Shown here: positions 17,287 through 25,797 of the stretch, one piece after another
Layout of the letters: each line of letters starts with the position of its first letter
Numbering within the stretch: the stretch's first letter is position 1
NCBI GenBank assembly: GCA_030697165.1
Contig: JAUYQQ010000021.1
Coordinates: forward strand, 111,871-175,870
Direction of reading: 5' to 3'
DNA: 64,000 nt
DNA from: Acidobacteriota bacterium
GTDB lineage: Bacteria; Acidobacteriota; Vicinamibacteria; Vicinamibacterales; UBA2999
Translations under genes and position numbers: made by a program
The notes under the pieces: generated by a model
The model's input: the letters and a program-made list of their open reading frames with translations, nothing else
The model's database searches: none
What the model was told of the DNA's origin: nothing

Positions 17287-19332
17287 CTAACTGGTCGAGT
17301 GGGGCTTGCCTGAAATGGGTGCCGGCATACCCAACTGGAGCACCTCCTCGAGCACATCCAGCTCAACCGGTTTCACGAGGTGCTCGTCGAAGCCCACCTC
17401 CAGCGAGCGGCGGCGATGCTCGGCCTGGCCCCAACCGGTGAGCGCAATCAACCGCATGGTGCGGCCCCAGCCTTCGCGCCGAATCGCGCGGGCCACGTCG
17501 TAGCCGGACACCTCGGGCATGCCGATGTCGAGCAGCACCACGTCCGGCAGCAGCTCTTCAGCAAGCCGGATCGCGGTGCGCCCGTCATAGGCCGTATGGA
17601 CTTCGTGGCCGGCGGCCCGCAGCAGGAACGCCAGGCTGTCGGCGCCGTCCTCGCTGTCGTCAGCGACCAGGATTCGCCACGTCGGCCGCGGCGCCGGCGC
17701 CGGCCGGTCGGCCGACGCCGCCTGGGCGGCGACCGGCGCGAGCGGCAGGGTCACCGTGAACTCGCTGCCGTGGCCGAGCCCCTCGCTCCAGACCGCCACG
17801 CTGCCGCCGTGCAACTCGGCCATCTGCTTCACCAGCGTCAGGCCGATGCCCAACCCGGTTTGCGACCGGCGCATGTCGCGATTGAGTTGCACGAACATGC
17901 CGAACACGCGGTCCAGGTCCTCTGGCGCGAGGCCGATGCCGCTGTCGCGGACCACCACCGCGACGCGGTCGGTGCCCGGCTTGACGGTCAGCCACACGCG
18001 CCCGCCGGTGGGCGTGAACTTGGCGGCGTTGGTCAACAGGTTCAGGAAGATTTGCGCGATGCGCGTGGCATCCACGTCGAGCAGGCAGGGCTGCGCGGGA
18101 ATGTCGGTGGACAGGCTCACGCCGGCGGCGGCCAGTTGCGGCTGCGCGGTCTCGATCGCGCTCTCGATGATCGTCCGCAGGTCGGTCGGCTGGCGCTGCA
18201 GCGTGAGGTGGCCGCGGGTGATGCGGCTCACGTCCATCAGATCGTCAATCAGCCGGACCAGTTGCCCGATCTGCCGTTCCATCACCCCGGTGGCCTGGCG
18301 CGCGGTGTCGGACAGGGGTTCGAGCCGCAGGATCTCGGTGACGTTGCGCAGCGGCGCCAGCGGGTTGCGCAGCTCGTGCGCCAGCGTGGCCAGAAACTCG
18401 TCCTTTAATTGCGCCTCGTACTGCAGGCGGCGCTCGCGGTCTCTCAGCGCCGCGCGGGCCTCCTCGGCTTCATTCGCGCGGCGTTCGGCCTCATCCTTGG
18501 CCAGCCGGAGTTGGCCTTCCGCCTCCTGGCGCATCTTGATGTCCACCAACAGCCGTTGCCGCTCTTCGGCGAGCGCCACCTGCTGTTGCCGCTGGATCGT
18601 GACGTCGCGGAAGGCGCCCAGCACGCCCGTCAGCATGCCGTCTTCGCGGCGCTCGGGATGCGCGCTGTACTCGACGTAAACCAGGTGGCCATCTTTCGCG
18701 ATCACCCGCGCGTCGCCGTGCACGTCGGCGCCGCCGCCGGCGCGCGCCAATGCCGACTGCAGCGCATCGCGATCGTCGGGATGGATCAGCGCCAGGCCCG
18801 GCCGCCGTTGCAGCTCTTCGAGCGTGTAGCCCAGCAGGGCGTGAAGCCCGCTCGTGGCCGAGTCGATGACAATGTGGCCGTCGGGTTCGATGCGCGCATG
18901 GAAGGCGAAGTCGGAGGCCAGCTCGCCAATCAGCCGGTGGAAACCCTCGCTCTCGCGCAATCGGGATTGTTCGATCAGCAGTCGTTCTCGCGACCGATAC
19001 AAGTTGCCGCACAGCCAGGCGACGGCGAGCGAGACGACGCCGACCAGGACCACGCGCAGGGGGAGGTTGATTGCCTCGGCGCTGGCATCCATCGCTACGG
19101 TGAGTGGACCAATCGCGGCCGTGCCGAGAACGGCGGCGACCAGCGCGGGCCCAAAACCGCGGTGCCACGCCAGGATGGCCACGCCCAGGGTAAACAGCGC
19201 GCCGGTCACGTAGCTCAACCACAGCCCAAGGCCCATCGTGAGGGCGAGACAGAGGGCAAAGGCGGCGACCCCCAGGCCGAGGTCCTCCCACACGGTCGTC
19301 TGCCTCGCGGTAGCCGCGGCTTGGTGGCGCAT
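17287..19332 (-). CDS. Membrane-bound PAS hybrid histidine kinase
   Basis: The protein has 681 residues. Four or five hydrophobic segments fill residues 17-112 (VAAFALCLALTMGLGLWLSY, GALFTLGVAILAW, LVAAVLGTAAIGPLTV, VVLVGVVSLAVAWLCG), resembling the DUF4118 sensor region. A PAS/PAC domain (about 130-255) is followed by a coiled coil. HisKA has FLATLAHELRNPLAPLRN, HATPase_c has NLLTNAAKF, DSGIGL and GLGIGL, and a C-terminal receiver has ILVADDSEDGADS and VVLLDIGMPEVSGYD. It therefore senses at or in the membrane and carries its own receiver. No dedicated partner gene is adjacent. Confidence 0.9.
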   Translation of the reverse strand: MRHQAAATARQTTVWEDLGLGVAAFALCLALTMGLGLWLSYVTGALFTLGVAILAWHRGFGPALVAAVLGTAAIGPLTVAMDASAEAINLPLRVVLVGVVSLAVAWLCGNLYRSRERLLIEQSRLRESEGFHRLIGELASDFAFHARIEPDGHIVIDSATSGLHALLGYTLEELQRRPGLALIHPDDRDALQSALARAGGGADVHGDARVIAKDGHLVYVEYSAHPERREDGMLTGVLGAFRDVTIQRQQQVALAEERQRLLVDIKMRQEAEGQLRLAKDEAERRANEAEEARAALRDRERRLQYEAQLKDEFLATLAHELRNPLAPLRNVTEILRLEPLSDTARQATGVMERQIGQLVRLIDDLMDVSRITRGHLTLQRQPTDLRTIIESAIETAQPQLAAAGVSLSTDIPAQPCLLDVDATRIAQIFLNLLTNAAKFTPTGGRVWLTVKPGTDRVAVVVRDSGIGLAPEDLDRVFGMFVQLNRDMRRSQTGLGIGLTLVKQMAELHGGSVAVWSEGLGHGSEFTVTLPLAPVAAQAASADRPAPAPRPTWRILVADDSEDGADSLAFLLRAAGHEVHTAYDGRTAIRLAEELLPDVVLLDIGMPEVSGYDVARAIRREGWGRTMRLIALTGWGQAEHRRRSLEVGFDEHLVKPVELDVLEEVLQLGMPAPISGKPHSTS

Positions 19333-19431
19333 GTTGACTGGTTAGGATCCCGGCACGGTTCTACCCAATATGGGCTACTGCATCCACTGGGGGACCTGAT
19401 TCGTGTGGATACAGCAAATCCAGTACCCGGC

Positions 19432-20328
19432 CTACTCGGGCATCGACTGCAGGTAGCGAGAGGGGAGCCGGTGCTCGAGACGCGACTCCAGAAACCGCGA
19501 GGCCTCGGCGACCCGGGCGAGGCTGACGCCGGTGTCTACGCCCAGTCCGTTCAGCATGTACAAAAGGTCCTCGGTGGCGAGGTTGCCGGCGGCTCCGGGC
19601 GCAAACGGGCAGCCGCCCAGTCCGCCCGCCGAACTGTCGAAGGTCGTGACCCCGTAGTCGAGGGCAGCCAGCACGTTGGCGAGCGCCGTGCCGCGTGTGT
19701 CGTGGAAGTGCAGGGCGACCTGGTTCAGCGGCAGCGCCGCGGCGACGGCGTCAAGCACCTGCGGCACCTGGCCCGGATGCGCCACGCCAATCGTGTCGCT
19801 GATGGCGACCTCGAAGACACCCAGATCCAGCAAGCGGCGCGCGACGGCGGCCACCTGCGCCGGCGCGATGGGCCCCTCGTACGGGCAGCCAAAGCAGGTC
19901 GAAAGATAGCCGCGCACCGTGAGGTCGGCGGCCAGCGCCTCGCGGCACACCTCGGCATAGGTCGTGAGCGAGGCGTCGATCGACTGGTTGATGTTTCGCT
20001 GGCTGAACGTCTCGGAAGCGGCGGCGAAAATCGCGATCTCCGTCACGCCCGCCTCCATGGCGCGCGCCAGGCCGGCACGGTTGGGCACGAGCGCCGTATA
20101 CCGGACGCCCGCGCGCCGGGTGATGCCGGCCAGGACCTCGCGCGCGTCGGCCATCTGCGGCACCCACTTCGGCGACACGAACGCCGACACCTCGATGGTG
20201 GCGCAGCCGGCGGCCGACAGATGATCGACAAACGCGATCTTGTCGGCGGTCGTGATCAGCGCGCGCTCGTTTTGCAGTCCGTCGCGGGGGCCGACTTCGA
20301 CGAGCGACACCCGCGCGGGGAGGCGCAC
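19432..20328 (-). CDS. liuE: Hydroxymethylglutaryl-CoA lyase
   Basis: This 298-residue protein cleaves HMG-CoA to acetyl-CoA and acetoacetate, the last step of leucine catabolism. LVEVGPRDGLQNE carries the catalytic Arg and metal-binding Asp. GYLSTCFGCPYEG, ALHFHDTRG and the Cys loop GLGGCPFAPGAAGNLATED are the HMGL signature. It starts with GTG at 20328, which overlaps the TAG of the biotin-carrier gene by one base (TAGTG). It is the last gene of the leftward liu operon. Confidence 0.95.
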   Translation of the reverse strand: MRLPARVSLVEVGPRDGLQNERALITTADKIAFVDHLSAAGCATIEVSAFVSPKWVPQMADAREVLAGITRRAGVRYTALVPNRAGLARAMEAGVTEIAIFAAASETFSQRNINQSIDASLTTYAEVCREALAADLTVRGYLSTCFGCPYEGPIAPAQVAAVARRLLDLGVFEVAISDTIGVAHPGQVPQVLDAVAAALPLNQVALHFHDTRGTALANVLAALDYGVTTFDSSAGGLGGCPFAPGAAGNLATEDLLYMLNGLGVDTGVSLARVAEASRFLESRLEHRLPSRYLQSMPE

Positions 20329-20714
20329 TACGCGAACTCCAACAGGTTGACGCCCGGCGGGACCAGCTCGCCGACGCGGCAGCCCACCGTCTTGACCACG
20401 CCGTCGCGCGGCGCCCGGATGGGCAGCTCCATCTTCATGGCCTCGAGCACGATCAGCAACTCGCCTTCGGACACGGCCTGTCCCGGCGCGACATGGATGG
20501 CGACGACGGTGGCCGGCATGGGCGACATGACGCCGGCGTCGGTCTTTTTACCGCGCCGGCGCCCGGGCCTCGACACGTCGAGCGTCGCCACCTGGCCGTT
20601 GACGAACACCCACTGCGTGTCACCGGCTCCCGCCACGGCCACGCGCCACCGCCGCTCGCCATCGTCCACGAGATACCAACCATCGCCGAGTGGAGTGACC
20701 ACGGGCTCAGCCAC
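20328..20714 (-). CDS. Biotin carboxyl carrier subunit of a split methylcrotonyl-CoA carboxylase alpha chain
   Basis: This 128-residue protein ends in a biotinyl domain (about residues 60-128) with SPMPATVVAIHVAPGQ and the biotinylation motif EAMKM followed by ELPIRAPRDGVV. The GTG start at 20714 lies inside the end of the biotin carboxylase gene (8-base overlap, GTGGCTGA), in another frame. In most bacteria methylcrotonyl-CoA carboxylase alpha is one polypeptide of about 660 residues; here 513 plus 128 residues cover the same order. Either the subunit is naturally split with coupled translation or there is a frameshift. Confidence 0.88.
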   Translation of the reverse strand: MAEPVVTPLGDGWYLVDDGERRWRVAVAGAGDTQWVFVNGQVATLDVSRPGRRRGKKTDAGVMSPMPATVVAIHVAPGQAVSEGELLIVLEAMKMELPIRAPRDGVVKTVGCRVGELVPPGVNLLEFA

Positions 20715-22248
20715 GCCAGGCTCCGAGGGTTAAAAAGGGATCGGTGCCTAGGGTGCCTAGGGTGCCTAGGGTGCCTGGGGTGCTCGTACGGCGGTGTTCG
20801 GCGACGGCGGCGAGCGCGGCCGGCGGTAGCTCGCTGACGGTGGCGGCGGCCAGCGCCGCGCCTTCGCGATCCAGGAAGCCCGTGTCGATGGTCGCGGCGA
20901 TGAACTGTTCGTGTTCGAGCAGCTGCAGCAGAAAGGCGATATTGGTGCGAATACCGAGCAGGGCGAAGTCGCGCAGGGCGGTGAGGGCGCGGCGCCGGGC
21001 GACCTCACGCGATTCGCCCCAGACGATCAGCTTCGCCAGCATCGGGTCGTAGTACACCGATACGGTGGTGCCGGTGGTCACGCCGCTGTCAACGCGAATG
21101 CCGGGCCCCTGTGGTTCCCGATACAACAGGATGGTCCCGGCCTGTGGAATAAAGCCCTGTGCCGGGTCTTCGGCATAGATGCGGCACTCGATGGCGTGGC
21201 CGCGCTGCGTGAGGCTGTCCTGCGTAAAGGGCAGGGGTCGGCCACCGGCCACCAGCAGTTGGGCGCGCACCAGGTCGACGCCGACCACGCATTCGGTCAC
21301 CGGGTGTTCGACCTGCAGGCGCGTGTTCATCTCCAGGAAGTAGAACTGCGCCGTCTCGCCGTCGCCCTCGAGCAGGAACTCGCAGGTGCCGGCGTTCTGG
21401 TAGCCCACGGCTCGCGCCGCGGCTACGGCGGCGGCGCCCATCGCCTGGCGAACTGACGGAGCCAGCGCAGGGCAGGGGCTTTCTTCGACCATCTTCTGAT
21501 GCCGGCGCTGCGCCGAGCACTCGCGCTCGAACAGGTGCACGACAGTACCGTGCGCGTCGGCAAACACCTGGATCTCGACGTGCCGCGGCCGCTCGATGAG
21601 GCGCTCGATGTAGAGCGTGCTGTCGCCGAACGAGGCACTGGCTTCGCGTCGCGCCGCGGCCAGGGCATCGATGGCCTCGGCGGCCGTGCGGACAATCTTC
21701 ATCCCGATGCCGCCGCCACCGGCCGATGGCTTGATCAGCGCTGGAAACCCCACGCGCGCGATGGCCGCCTGGAGCGACGCATCCGACTGGTCGGCGGGGG
21801 CCTCGCCCGGGACGACCGGGACGCCTGCGGCGACCATCAACTGGCGCGCGCCGACCTTCGAACCCATTCGCTCGAGCGCCTCGGCCGGCGGGCCCACGAA
21901 CACCAGCCCGGCCTCTGCGCACGCCCGTGCGAAGGGCGCGCGCTCCGAGAGAAAGCCGTAGCCGGGGTGCACGGCGTCGGCGCCGGCGGTGCGCGCCGCG
22001 GCGATCACCTTCGCGGCGTCGAGGTAGCTGTCGCGGGCGGGTGCGGCGCCAAGGTGGACGGCGTAGTCTGCTGCGCGCACGTGTTCGGCGTCAGCGTCGG
22101 CGTCGGAATAGACCGCCACCGTTTCGATCGCCAGGTCGCGGCACGCGCGAATCACGCGGACCGCGATCTCGCCGCGATTGGCGATTAGGAGCCGGCGAAT
22201 TCCACCGCCGCCAAGGCTACGGTGGACAGGTCCACGGGAGCCGGTCAC
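20707..22248 (-). CDS. liuD: Biotin carboxylase part of methylcrotonyl-CoA carboxylase alpha chain
   Basis: This 513-residue protein carboxylates biotin using ATP and bicarbonate. IRRLLIANRGEIAVRV, HPGYGFLSE, the ATP-grasp loop AGGGGIGMKIV and EMNTRLQVEHPVTE are diagnostic. The start is GTG at 22248, overlapping the hydratase stop as GTGA. Residues 2-15, before IRRLL, are extra and come from DNA that resembles the local repeat family (22203-22240). Near the C-terminus three TLG repeats are encoded by 9-bp tandem repeats. The end PFLTLGAWR matches the point where fused homologues continue into the carrier part. The context (liu genes) favours methylcrotonyl-CoA as substrate. Confidence 0.9.
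   Translation of the reverse strand: MTGSRGPVHRSLGGGGIRRLLIANRGEIAVRVIRACRDLAIETVAVYSDADADAEHVRAADYAVHLGAAPARDSYLDAAKVIAAARTAGADAVHPGYGFLSERAPFARACAEAGLVFVGPPAEALERMGSKVGARQLMVAAGVPVVPGEAPADQSDASLQAAIARVGFPALIKPSAGGGGIGMKIVRTAAEAIDALAAARREASASFGDSTLYIERLIERPRHVEIQVFADAHGTVVHLFERECSAQRRHQKMVEESPCPALAPSVRQAMGAAAVAAARAVGYQNAGTCEFLLEGDGETAQFYFLEMNTRLQVEHPVTECVVGVDLVRAQLLVAGGRPLPFTQDSLTQRGHAIECRIYAEDPAQGFIPQAGTILLYREPQGPGIRVDSGVTTGTTVSVYYDPMLAKLIVWGESREVARRRALTALRDFALLGIRTNIAFLLQLLEHEQFIAATIDTGFLDREGAALAAATVSELPPAALAAVAEHRRTSTPGTLGTLGTLGTDPFLTLGAWRG
20743..20778. repeat. 9-bp tandem repeat inside the biotin carboxylase gene
   Basis: Three exact copies of ggtgcctag and one variant (ggtgcctgg) run head to tail and encode the LGT repeats at the end of the biotin carboxylase. 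Because 9 is a multiple of 3, changes in copy number would keep the frame. The position is 35 bases before the stop codon. Confidence 0.9.
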
Positions 22249-23036
22249 TGCGATTCCTTGACCCAGCCCGGCGTGGCTTTGTTCAGAAACGCCGTCAACC
22301 CATCCTGTCCTTCGGGCGAGACGCGCTGGGCGGCAATGGCTTCGGCGGTGATGGCCATGACCTCACCCGGCGCGCGGCCCGCCACGCGGGGGATCAGCGC
22401 CTTGGCCCGAGCGACGGCGGTAGGTGAGGCCGTCAGCGCCTCGGTGACGTGCTTCGCGACCGTCGCGTCGAGCTGGTCCGACGCCACGACGGCGTGGACG
22501 AGGCCAATCTCCTTGGCCCGTGCCGCATCGAAGCGCGCCCCGGTCAGGAACAACTCCCGAGCGGCCGACACCCCGATCTTCTGGATTACGTACGGCGAGA
22601 TCATTGCCGGCAGAATGCCCAGCTTGGTCTCGGTGAAGCCAAACACCGCGGCGGTCTCGGCGATCACGATGTCGCAGACGGCGGCGAGGCCGGAGCCGCC
22701 GCCAAGCGCGGCGCCGTGGATGCGGCCGATCACGATCGCGGGGATGGTGTCGATTGCCAGGAACATTTCGGCGCCCGCGGTCGCATCGCGCACGTTGTCT
22801 TGGTGCGAATAGCCCGCCATCTTCGCCATCCACGCGGCATCGGCGCCGGCGCTGAAGACCTTGCCCGCGCCGCTGAACACGACCACGCGCAACGCCGGGT
22901 CGGCATGCGCGCCACGCGCCCAGGCCGTGAGCTCGGCAATGACGTTCTCGTTAAAGGCATTACGTACGTCGGGCCGGTTGAGCATGACGTACTCGACCGC
23001 GCCGCGGCGCTCGATGGTGAGGAATTGGAAGCTCAT
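22245..23036 (-). CDS. liuC: Methylglutaconyl-CoA hydratase (crotonase family)
   Basis: The protein has 263 residues from the ATG at 23036; another in-frame ATG lies at 23054. It has the crotonase fold with MLNRPDVRNAFNENV, FSAGADAAWM and the oxyanion-hole/active-site segment HGAALGGGSGLAAVCDI. FGFTETKLGILPAMISPYV is typical of methylglutaconyl-CoA hydratases, which turn 3-methylglutaconyl-CoA into HMG-CoA. Its stop overlaps the biotin carboxylase start by 4 bases. The upstream side is occupied by repeat elements rather than a clear Shine-Dalgarno. Confidence 0.88.
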   Translation of the reverse strand: MSFQFLTIERRGAVEYVMLNRPDVRNAFNENVIAELTAWARGAHADPALRVVVFSGAGKVFSAGADAAWMAKMAGYSHQDNVRDATAGAEMFLAIDTIPAIVIGRIHGAALGGGSGLAAVCDIVIAETAAVFGFTETKLGILPAMISPYVIQKIGVSAARELFLTGARFDAARAKEIGLVHAVVASDQLDATVAKHVTEALTASPTAVARAKALIPRVAGRAPGEVMAITAEAIAAQRVSPEGQDGLTAFLNKATPGWVKESQ

Positions 23037-23060
23037 GGATGCAGGGAGTTCCATTATAGG

Positions 23061-23154
23061 GTCCGGCTAACCTCCTTCGCCAAGGCTTCGGCGAGTCAAG
23101 AAGCCGGACGCTACATTGGTGCGGATACGGTTCGGCTGAAGCCGGACGCTACAT
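23061..23154. repeat. Composite intergenic repeat (two hairpins)
   Basis: The first element, 23061-23109, has outer arms gtccggct and agccggac around the core gccaaggcttcggcgag, like 2141-2189. The second, 23129-23154, has arms cggct/agccg. Both end in the shared tail gctacat. They lie between the start of the hydratase gene and the start of the opposed secreted-protein gene. Confidence 0.8.
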
Positions 23155-23203
23155 CAGCTCCTCTGGCGTGGTTTGTGCAGTCAGCCGAGCGAGGTTGATT
23201 GAC

Positions 23204-23704
23204 ATGACACGCACACTTCCGGCCACGCTCGTGGCGCTCTCGTTGGCCCTTCCGCTCGCCGCCGCCCAGACGCTGCAGACGCCGCAGGCACCGAAACCGC
23301 AGACCGAGACCGCCGCCGCCCAGCCGCAGGCCAAGAACCTGATGCAGGACGTGACCCGCGTCGGCTGCCTGAAGGCGTGGCAGCCTGGTGCCGCCGATGC
23401 GACCAGGGACGCCCAGCCGCCCAAGTCGGGCGCTTATGTGTTGACGCCCATCAACCCCGACCCGGTGAAGAAGAACGTTGACCTGCCCACGTACCTGCTG
23501 GTTGGAGGCGCGACGGCGAACTTCGCCGCCCATCAGAATCACAAGGTCGAGATTACCGGCGTCGAGCAGGCCGCCGCGATGCCGCAAACGGTTCAGGAAA
23601 CCGTGAACGCGCCGATGAAGAATCCGGAGAACAAGTCCGACATCAAGACCATGCCGACGCTGACGGTTCGCAGCGTGAAGATGATCTCGGCGACGTGTAG
23701 TTAG
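23204..23704 (+). CDS. Secreted protein of unknown function
   Basis: This 166-residue protein starts at the ATG at 23204, giving a Sec signal peptide (RTLPATLVALSLALPLAAAQ). It continues with a Gln/Pro/Ala-rich stretch and then DVTRVGCLKAWQPGA, YLLVGGATANFAAHQNHKVEITG and a C-terminal TLTVRSVKMISATC. The arrangement resembles the small secreted proteins with an OB-like beta fold seen in Acidobacteriota (GCLxxW, then HxxHKVEITG), but I cannot name a family. Two Cys residues, one central and one near the C-terminus, could form a disulfide. It is transcribed against the liu genes on both sides and is flanked by repeats. Confidence 0.75.
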   Translation: MTRTLPATLVALSLALPLAAAQTLQTPQAPKPQTETAAAQPQAKNLMQDVTRVGCLKAWQPGAADATRDAQPPKSGAYVLTPINPDPVKKNVDLPTYLLVGGATANFAAHQNHKVEITGVEQAAAMPQTVQETVNAPMKNPENKSDIKTMPTLTVRSVKMISATCS

Positions 23705-23707
23705 CCA

Positions 23708-23765
23708 GGTCCGGCTGAAGCCGGACGCCACATCGGAACGGTCCGGCTGAAGCCGGACGCTACAT
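23708..23765. repeat. Two tandem copies of the gtccggct/agccggac hairpin
   Basis: Copies at 23708-23735 and 23740-23765 each have 8-bp arms (gtccggct and agccggac) around a ga loop and a tail g[ct][tc]acat. The second copy contains the stop codon of the carboxylase beta gene (TAG, complement of 23760-23762). The gap between copies is 4 bases. Confidence 0.88.
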
Positions 23766-25367
23766 GCGGAAGATGCCGAACTTGGGCGGCGGGATCGGCG
23801 CGTTGTAGGCCGCCGACAGGCCGAGGGCCAGTGCCGAGCGCGTCTCGGCCGGGTCCAGGATCCCGTCGTCCCACAGGCGCGCGGTGGAGTAGTAGGGCGA
23901 TCCTTCCGAGTCGTACTTCTGGAGGATGGGCTCGCGGATGGCCGCCTCGGCCGCCGCCGACAGGTCGCCCCCCTCGCGCGCGACCTGATCGCGCTTGACG
24001 GTGGCCAGCACGCCCGCCGCCTGTTCGCCACCCATCACCGAGATGCGCGCGTTGGGCCACATCCACAACAGCCGCGGTTCATACGCGCGTCCGCACATGC
24101 CGTAGTTGCCCGCCCCGAACGAGCCGCCGATGATCACCGTGAACTTCGGGACGACTGAATTCGCCACCGCGTGCACCATCTTGGCGCCGTCCTTGGCAAT
24201 GCCGCCGCGCTCGTACTGCTTGCCGACCATGAAGCCCGTGATGTTCTGCAGGAACACCAGCGGCACGCCGCGCAGGTTGCAGAGCTCGATGAAGTGCGTG
24301 GCCTTCAGCGCCGACTCCGAGAACAGGACGCCGTTGTTGGCGATGATGCCGACCAGGAACCCGTGGACCCGCGCGAAACCGCAGACGAGCGTGGTCGCGT
24401 AGCGTTCCTTGAACTCGTCGAACCGGGAGCCGTCCACCAGCCGGGCAATCACCTCGCGCACGTCGTAGGTCTTGCGCAGGTCGAGATTGACGATGCCGTA
24501 CAGTTCCGCCGGATCGTAGGCCGGGTCTTCGGGCCGGGCCATGTCGGGCGGCAGCGTCTTGTGCGTGTTCAGGGTGGAAACGACAATGCGCGCCTGGTGC
24601 AGCGCGTGCGCGTCATCATCGGCCAGGTAATCGGCAACCCCCGACAGGCGCGTGTGCACGTCGGCGCCGCCCAGGTCTTCGGCCGTCACCTCTTCGCCGG
24701 TGGCGGCCTTCACGAGCGGCGGGCCGCCCAGGAAGATCGTCCCGGTGTTCTTGACGATGATGGTCTGGTCCGACATCGCGGGGACGTAGGCGCCGCCGGC
24801 CGTGCATGATCCCATCACTACCGCGACCTGCGGAATCTGCTCGGCCGACATCCGCGCCTGGTTGAAGAAAATGCGGCCGAAGTGATCGCGATCGGGAAAC
24901 ACCTCGGCTTGCAGCGGCAGGAACGCGCCACCCGAATCCACCAGGTACACGCAGGGCAGGCGGTTCTGCAGCGCCACCTCTTGCGCGCGCAGGTGCTTTT
25001 TCACGGTGAGGGGGTAGTAGGTCCCGCCTTTGACGGTGGCGTCGTTGGCCACAATCATGACGTCGCGGCCAGACACCCGGCCAATGCCGGTGACGACGCC
25101 GGCCGAGGGCGCGTCGTTCTCGTACATGCCCCACGCGGCCAGCGGCGACAGTTCCAGGAACGCCGATCCGGGATCAATCAGCGCCTCGATGCGCTCGCGC
25201 ACCGGCATCTTGCCCTGCTCCCGGTGACGGGCGAGGTACTTGGGGCCGCCGCCGAGCCTGGCCTGGGCCAGGCGATCGCGGTACTCCTGAACGAGCGCCT
25301 GCATGCGCTCGCGGTTGGCGCGGAACTCGGCGGCGTTGGGATCGATGTGCGAAGTGAGGGGATCCAT
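23760..25367 (-). CDS. liuB: Methylcrotonyl-CoA carboxylase beta subunit (carboxyltransferase)
   Basis: This 535-residue protein starts at the ATG at 25367 ([15 protein letters not shown]). It transfers carboxyl from biotin to 3-methylcrotonyl-CoA. Markers include [20 protein letters not shown], the acyl-CoA-site [37 protein letters not shown] with GGADVH, and the C-terminal [20 protein letters not shown]. It pairs with the split alpha chain downstream, although an opposed gene lies between them. It starts 13 bases after the stop of a small zinc-ribbon gene. Its stop codon lies inside a repeat element. Confidence 0.93.
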   Translation of the reverse strand: MDPLTSHIDPNAAEFRANRERMQALVQEYRDRLAQARLGGGPKYLARHREQGKMPVRERIEALIDPGSAFLELSPLAAWGMYENDAPSAGVVTGIGRVSGRDVMIVANDATVKGGTYYPLTVKKHLRAQEVALQNRLPCVYLVDSGGAFLPLQAEVFPDRDHFGRIFFNQARMSAEQIPQVAVVMGSCTAGGAYVPAMSDQTIIVKNTGTIFLGGPPLVKAATGEEVTAEDLGGADVHTRLSGVADYLADDDAHALHQARIVVSTLNTHKTLPPDMARPEDPAYDPAELYGIVNLDLRKTYDVREVIARLVDGSRFDEFKERYATTLVCGFARVHGFLVGIIANNGVLFSESALKATHFIELCNLRGVPLVFLQNITGFMVGKQYERGGIAKDGAKMVHAVANSVVPKFTVIIGGSFGAGNYGMCGRAYEPRLLWMWPNARISVMGGEQAAGVLATVKRDQVAREGGDLSAAAEAAIREPILQKYDSEGSPYYSTARLWDDGILDPAETRSALALGLSAAYNAPIPPPKFGIFRM

Positions 25368-25380
25368 TACGTGCCGGCGG

Positions 25381-25560
25381 CTACCATCCGCAGCAGTCCG
25401 TCTTGAACCGGCACGCCGGGCAGCGCCAGACCGCGTGCATGCGGTACATCTCGGCGCCACAGCGTTCGCACTTCATGGCGTCGTCGGGCGACGCCGGTGG
25501 CGCGGACCCGAGCGCCGAGACGATGGGCGTGACAACCAGTTTGACCGGGGGTTTGTCCAC
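25381..25560 (-). CDS. Small zinc-ribbon protein (59 aa) leading the liuB transcript
   Basis: The frame runs from GTG at 25560 to TAG at 25381-25383 and translates to 59 residues ending in two Cys pairs: [14 protein letters not shown] (C31, C34) and [13 protein letters not shown] (C47, C50), then C56 and C57. This is a rubredoxin-like zinc-ribbon pattern. It ends 13 bases before liuB. No Shine-Dalgarno is visible, but a perfect TATAAT (minus strand, 25567-25572) sits about 6 bases upstream of the GTG. The mRNA may therefore be leaderless. Function is unknown; the position suggests a partner or regulator of the carboxylase. Confidence 0.7.
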   Translation of the reverse strand: MDKPPVKLVVTPIVSALGSAPPASPDDAMKCERCGAEMYRMHAVWRCPACRFKTDCCGW

Positions 25561-25566
25561 CCGGTC

Positions 25567-25572
25567 ATTATA
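25567..25572 (-). promoter_or_regulatory. Perfect -10 hexamer TATAAT upstream of the zinc-ribbon/liuB genes
   Basis: The complement of attata at 25567-25572 reads TATAAT. The expected start of transcription falls at or next to the GTG at 25560. No good -35 hexamer is seen at 17 or 18 bp spacing, so this is a candidate only. Confidence 0.4.
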
Positions 25573-25578
25573 CCGGCC

Positions 25579-25797
25579 TTACTTCTTGAGAATCAGCACC
25601 ACGCCGGCGACCAGCAGCAGTCCACCCGCCAGCGGCGGCAGCGGGAAGCGTTCGGTCTTGTCAGCGGTAATGTTGATCGGGCCCGCATCCACCACGGTCT
25701 CACGGCTGGTCCACGACAGACCACCGTACGCCAGACCGAGGATGCCGAGGACCACCAACACGATGCCGACGATCTTCGTCCCGCTCAAACGCCGCAT
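25579..25797 (-). CDS. Small two-helix membrane protein (72 aa, DUF3185-like)
   Basis: Starting at the ATG at 25797, the protein has two membrane helices, IVGIVLVVLGILGLAYGGL and PLAGGLLLVAGVVLIL. A loop with ETVVDAGPINITADKTERFPLPP lies between them. This layout matches small DUF3185-like inner-membrane proteins of unknown role. A longer open frame reaches to 26016, but the added part has no protein-like character and overlaps another gene. The start overlaps the end of the 29-residue peptide gene by 13 bases, so translation is probably coupled. Confidence 0.75.
   Translation of the reverse strand: MRRLSGTKIVGIVLVVLGILGLAYGGLSWTSRETVVDAGPINITADKTERFPLPPLAGGLLLVAGVVLILKK

Noticed and set aside
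18409..20733. Plus-strand open frame of 774 codons across the kinase and liuE genes
   Set aside because: It spans two well-supported genes on the other strand and has no family signature.
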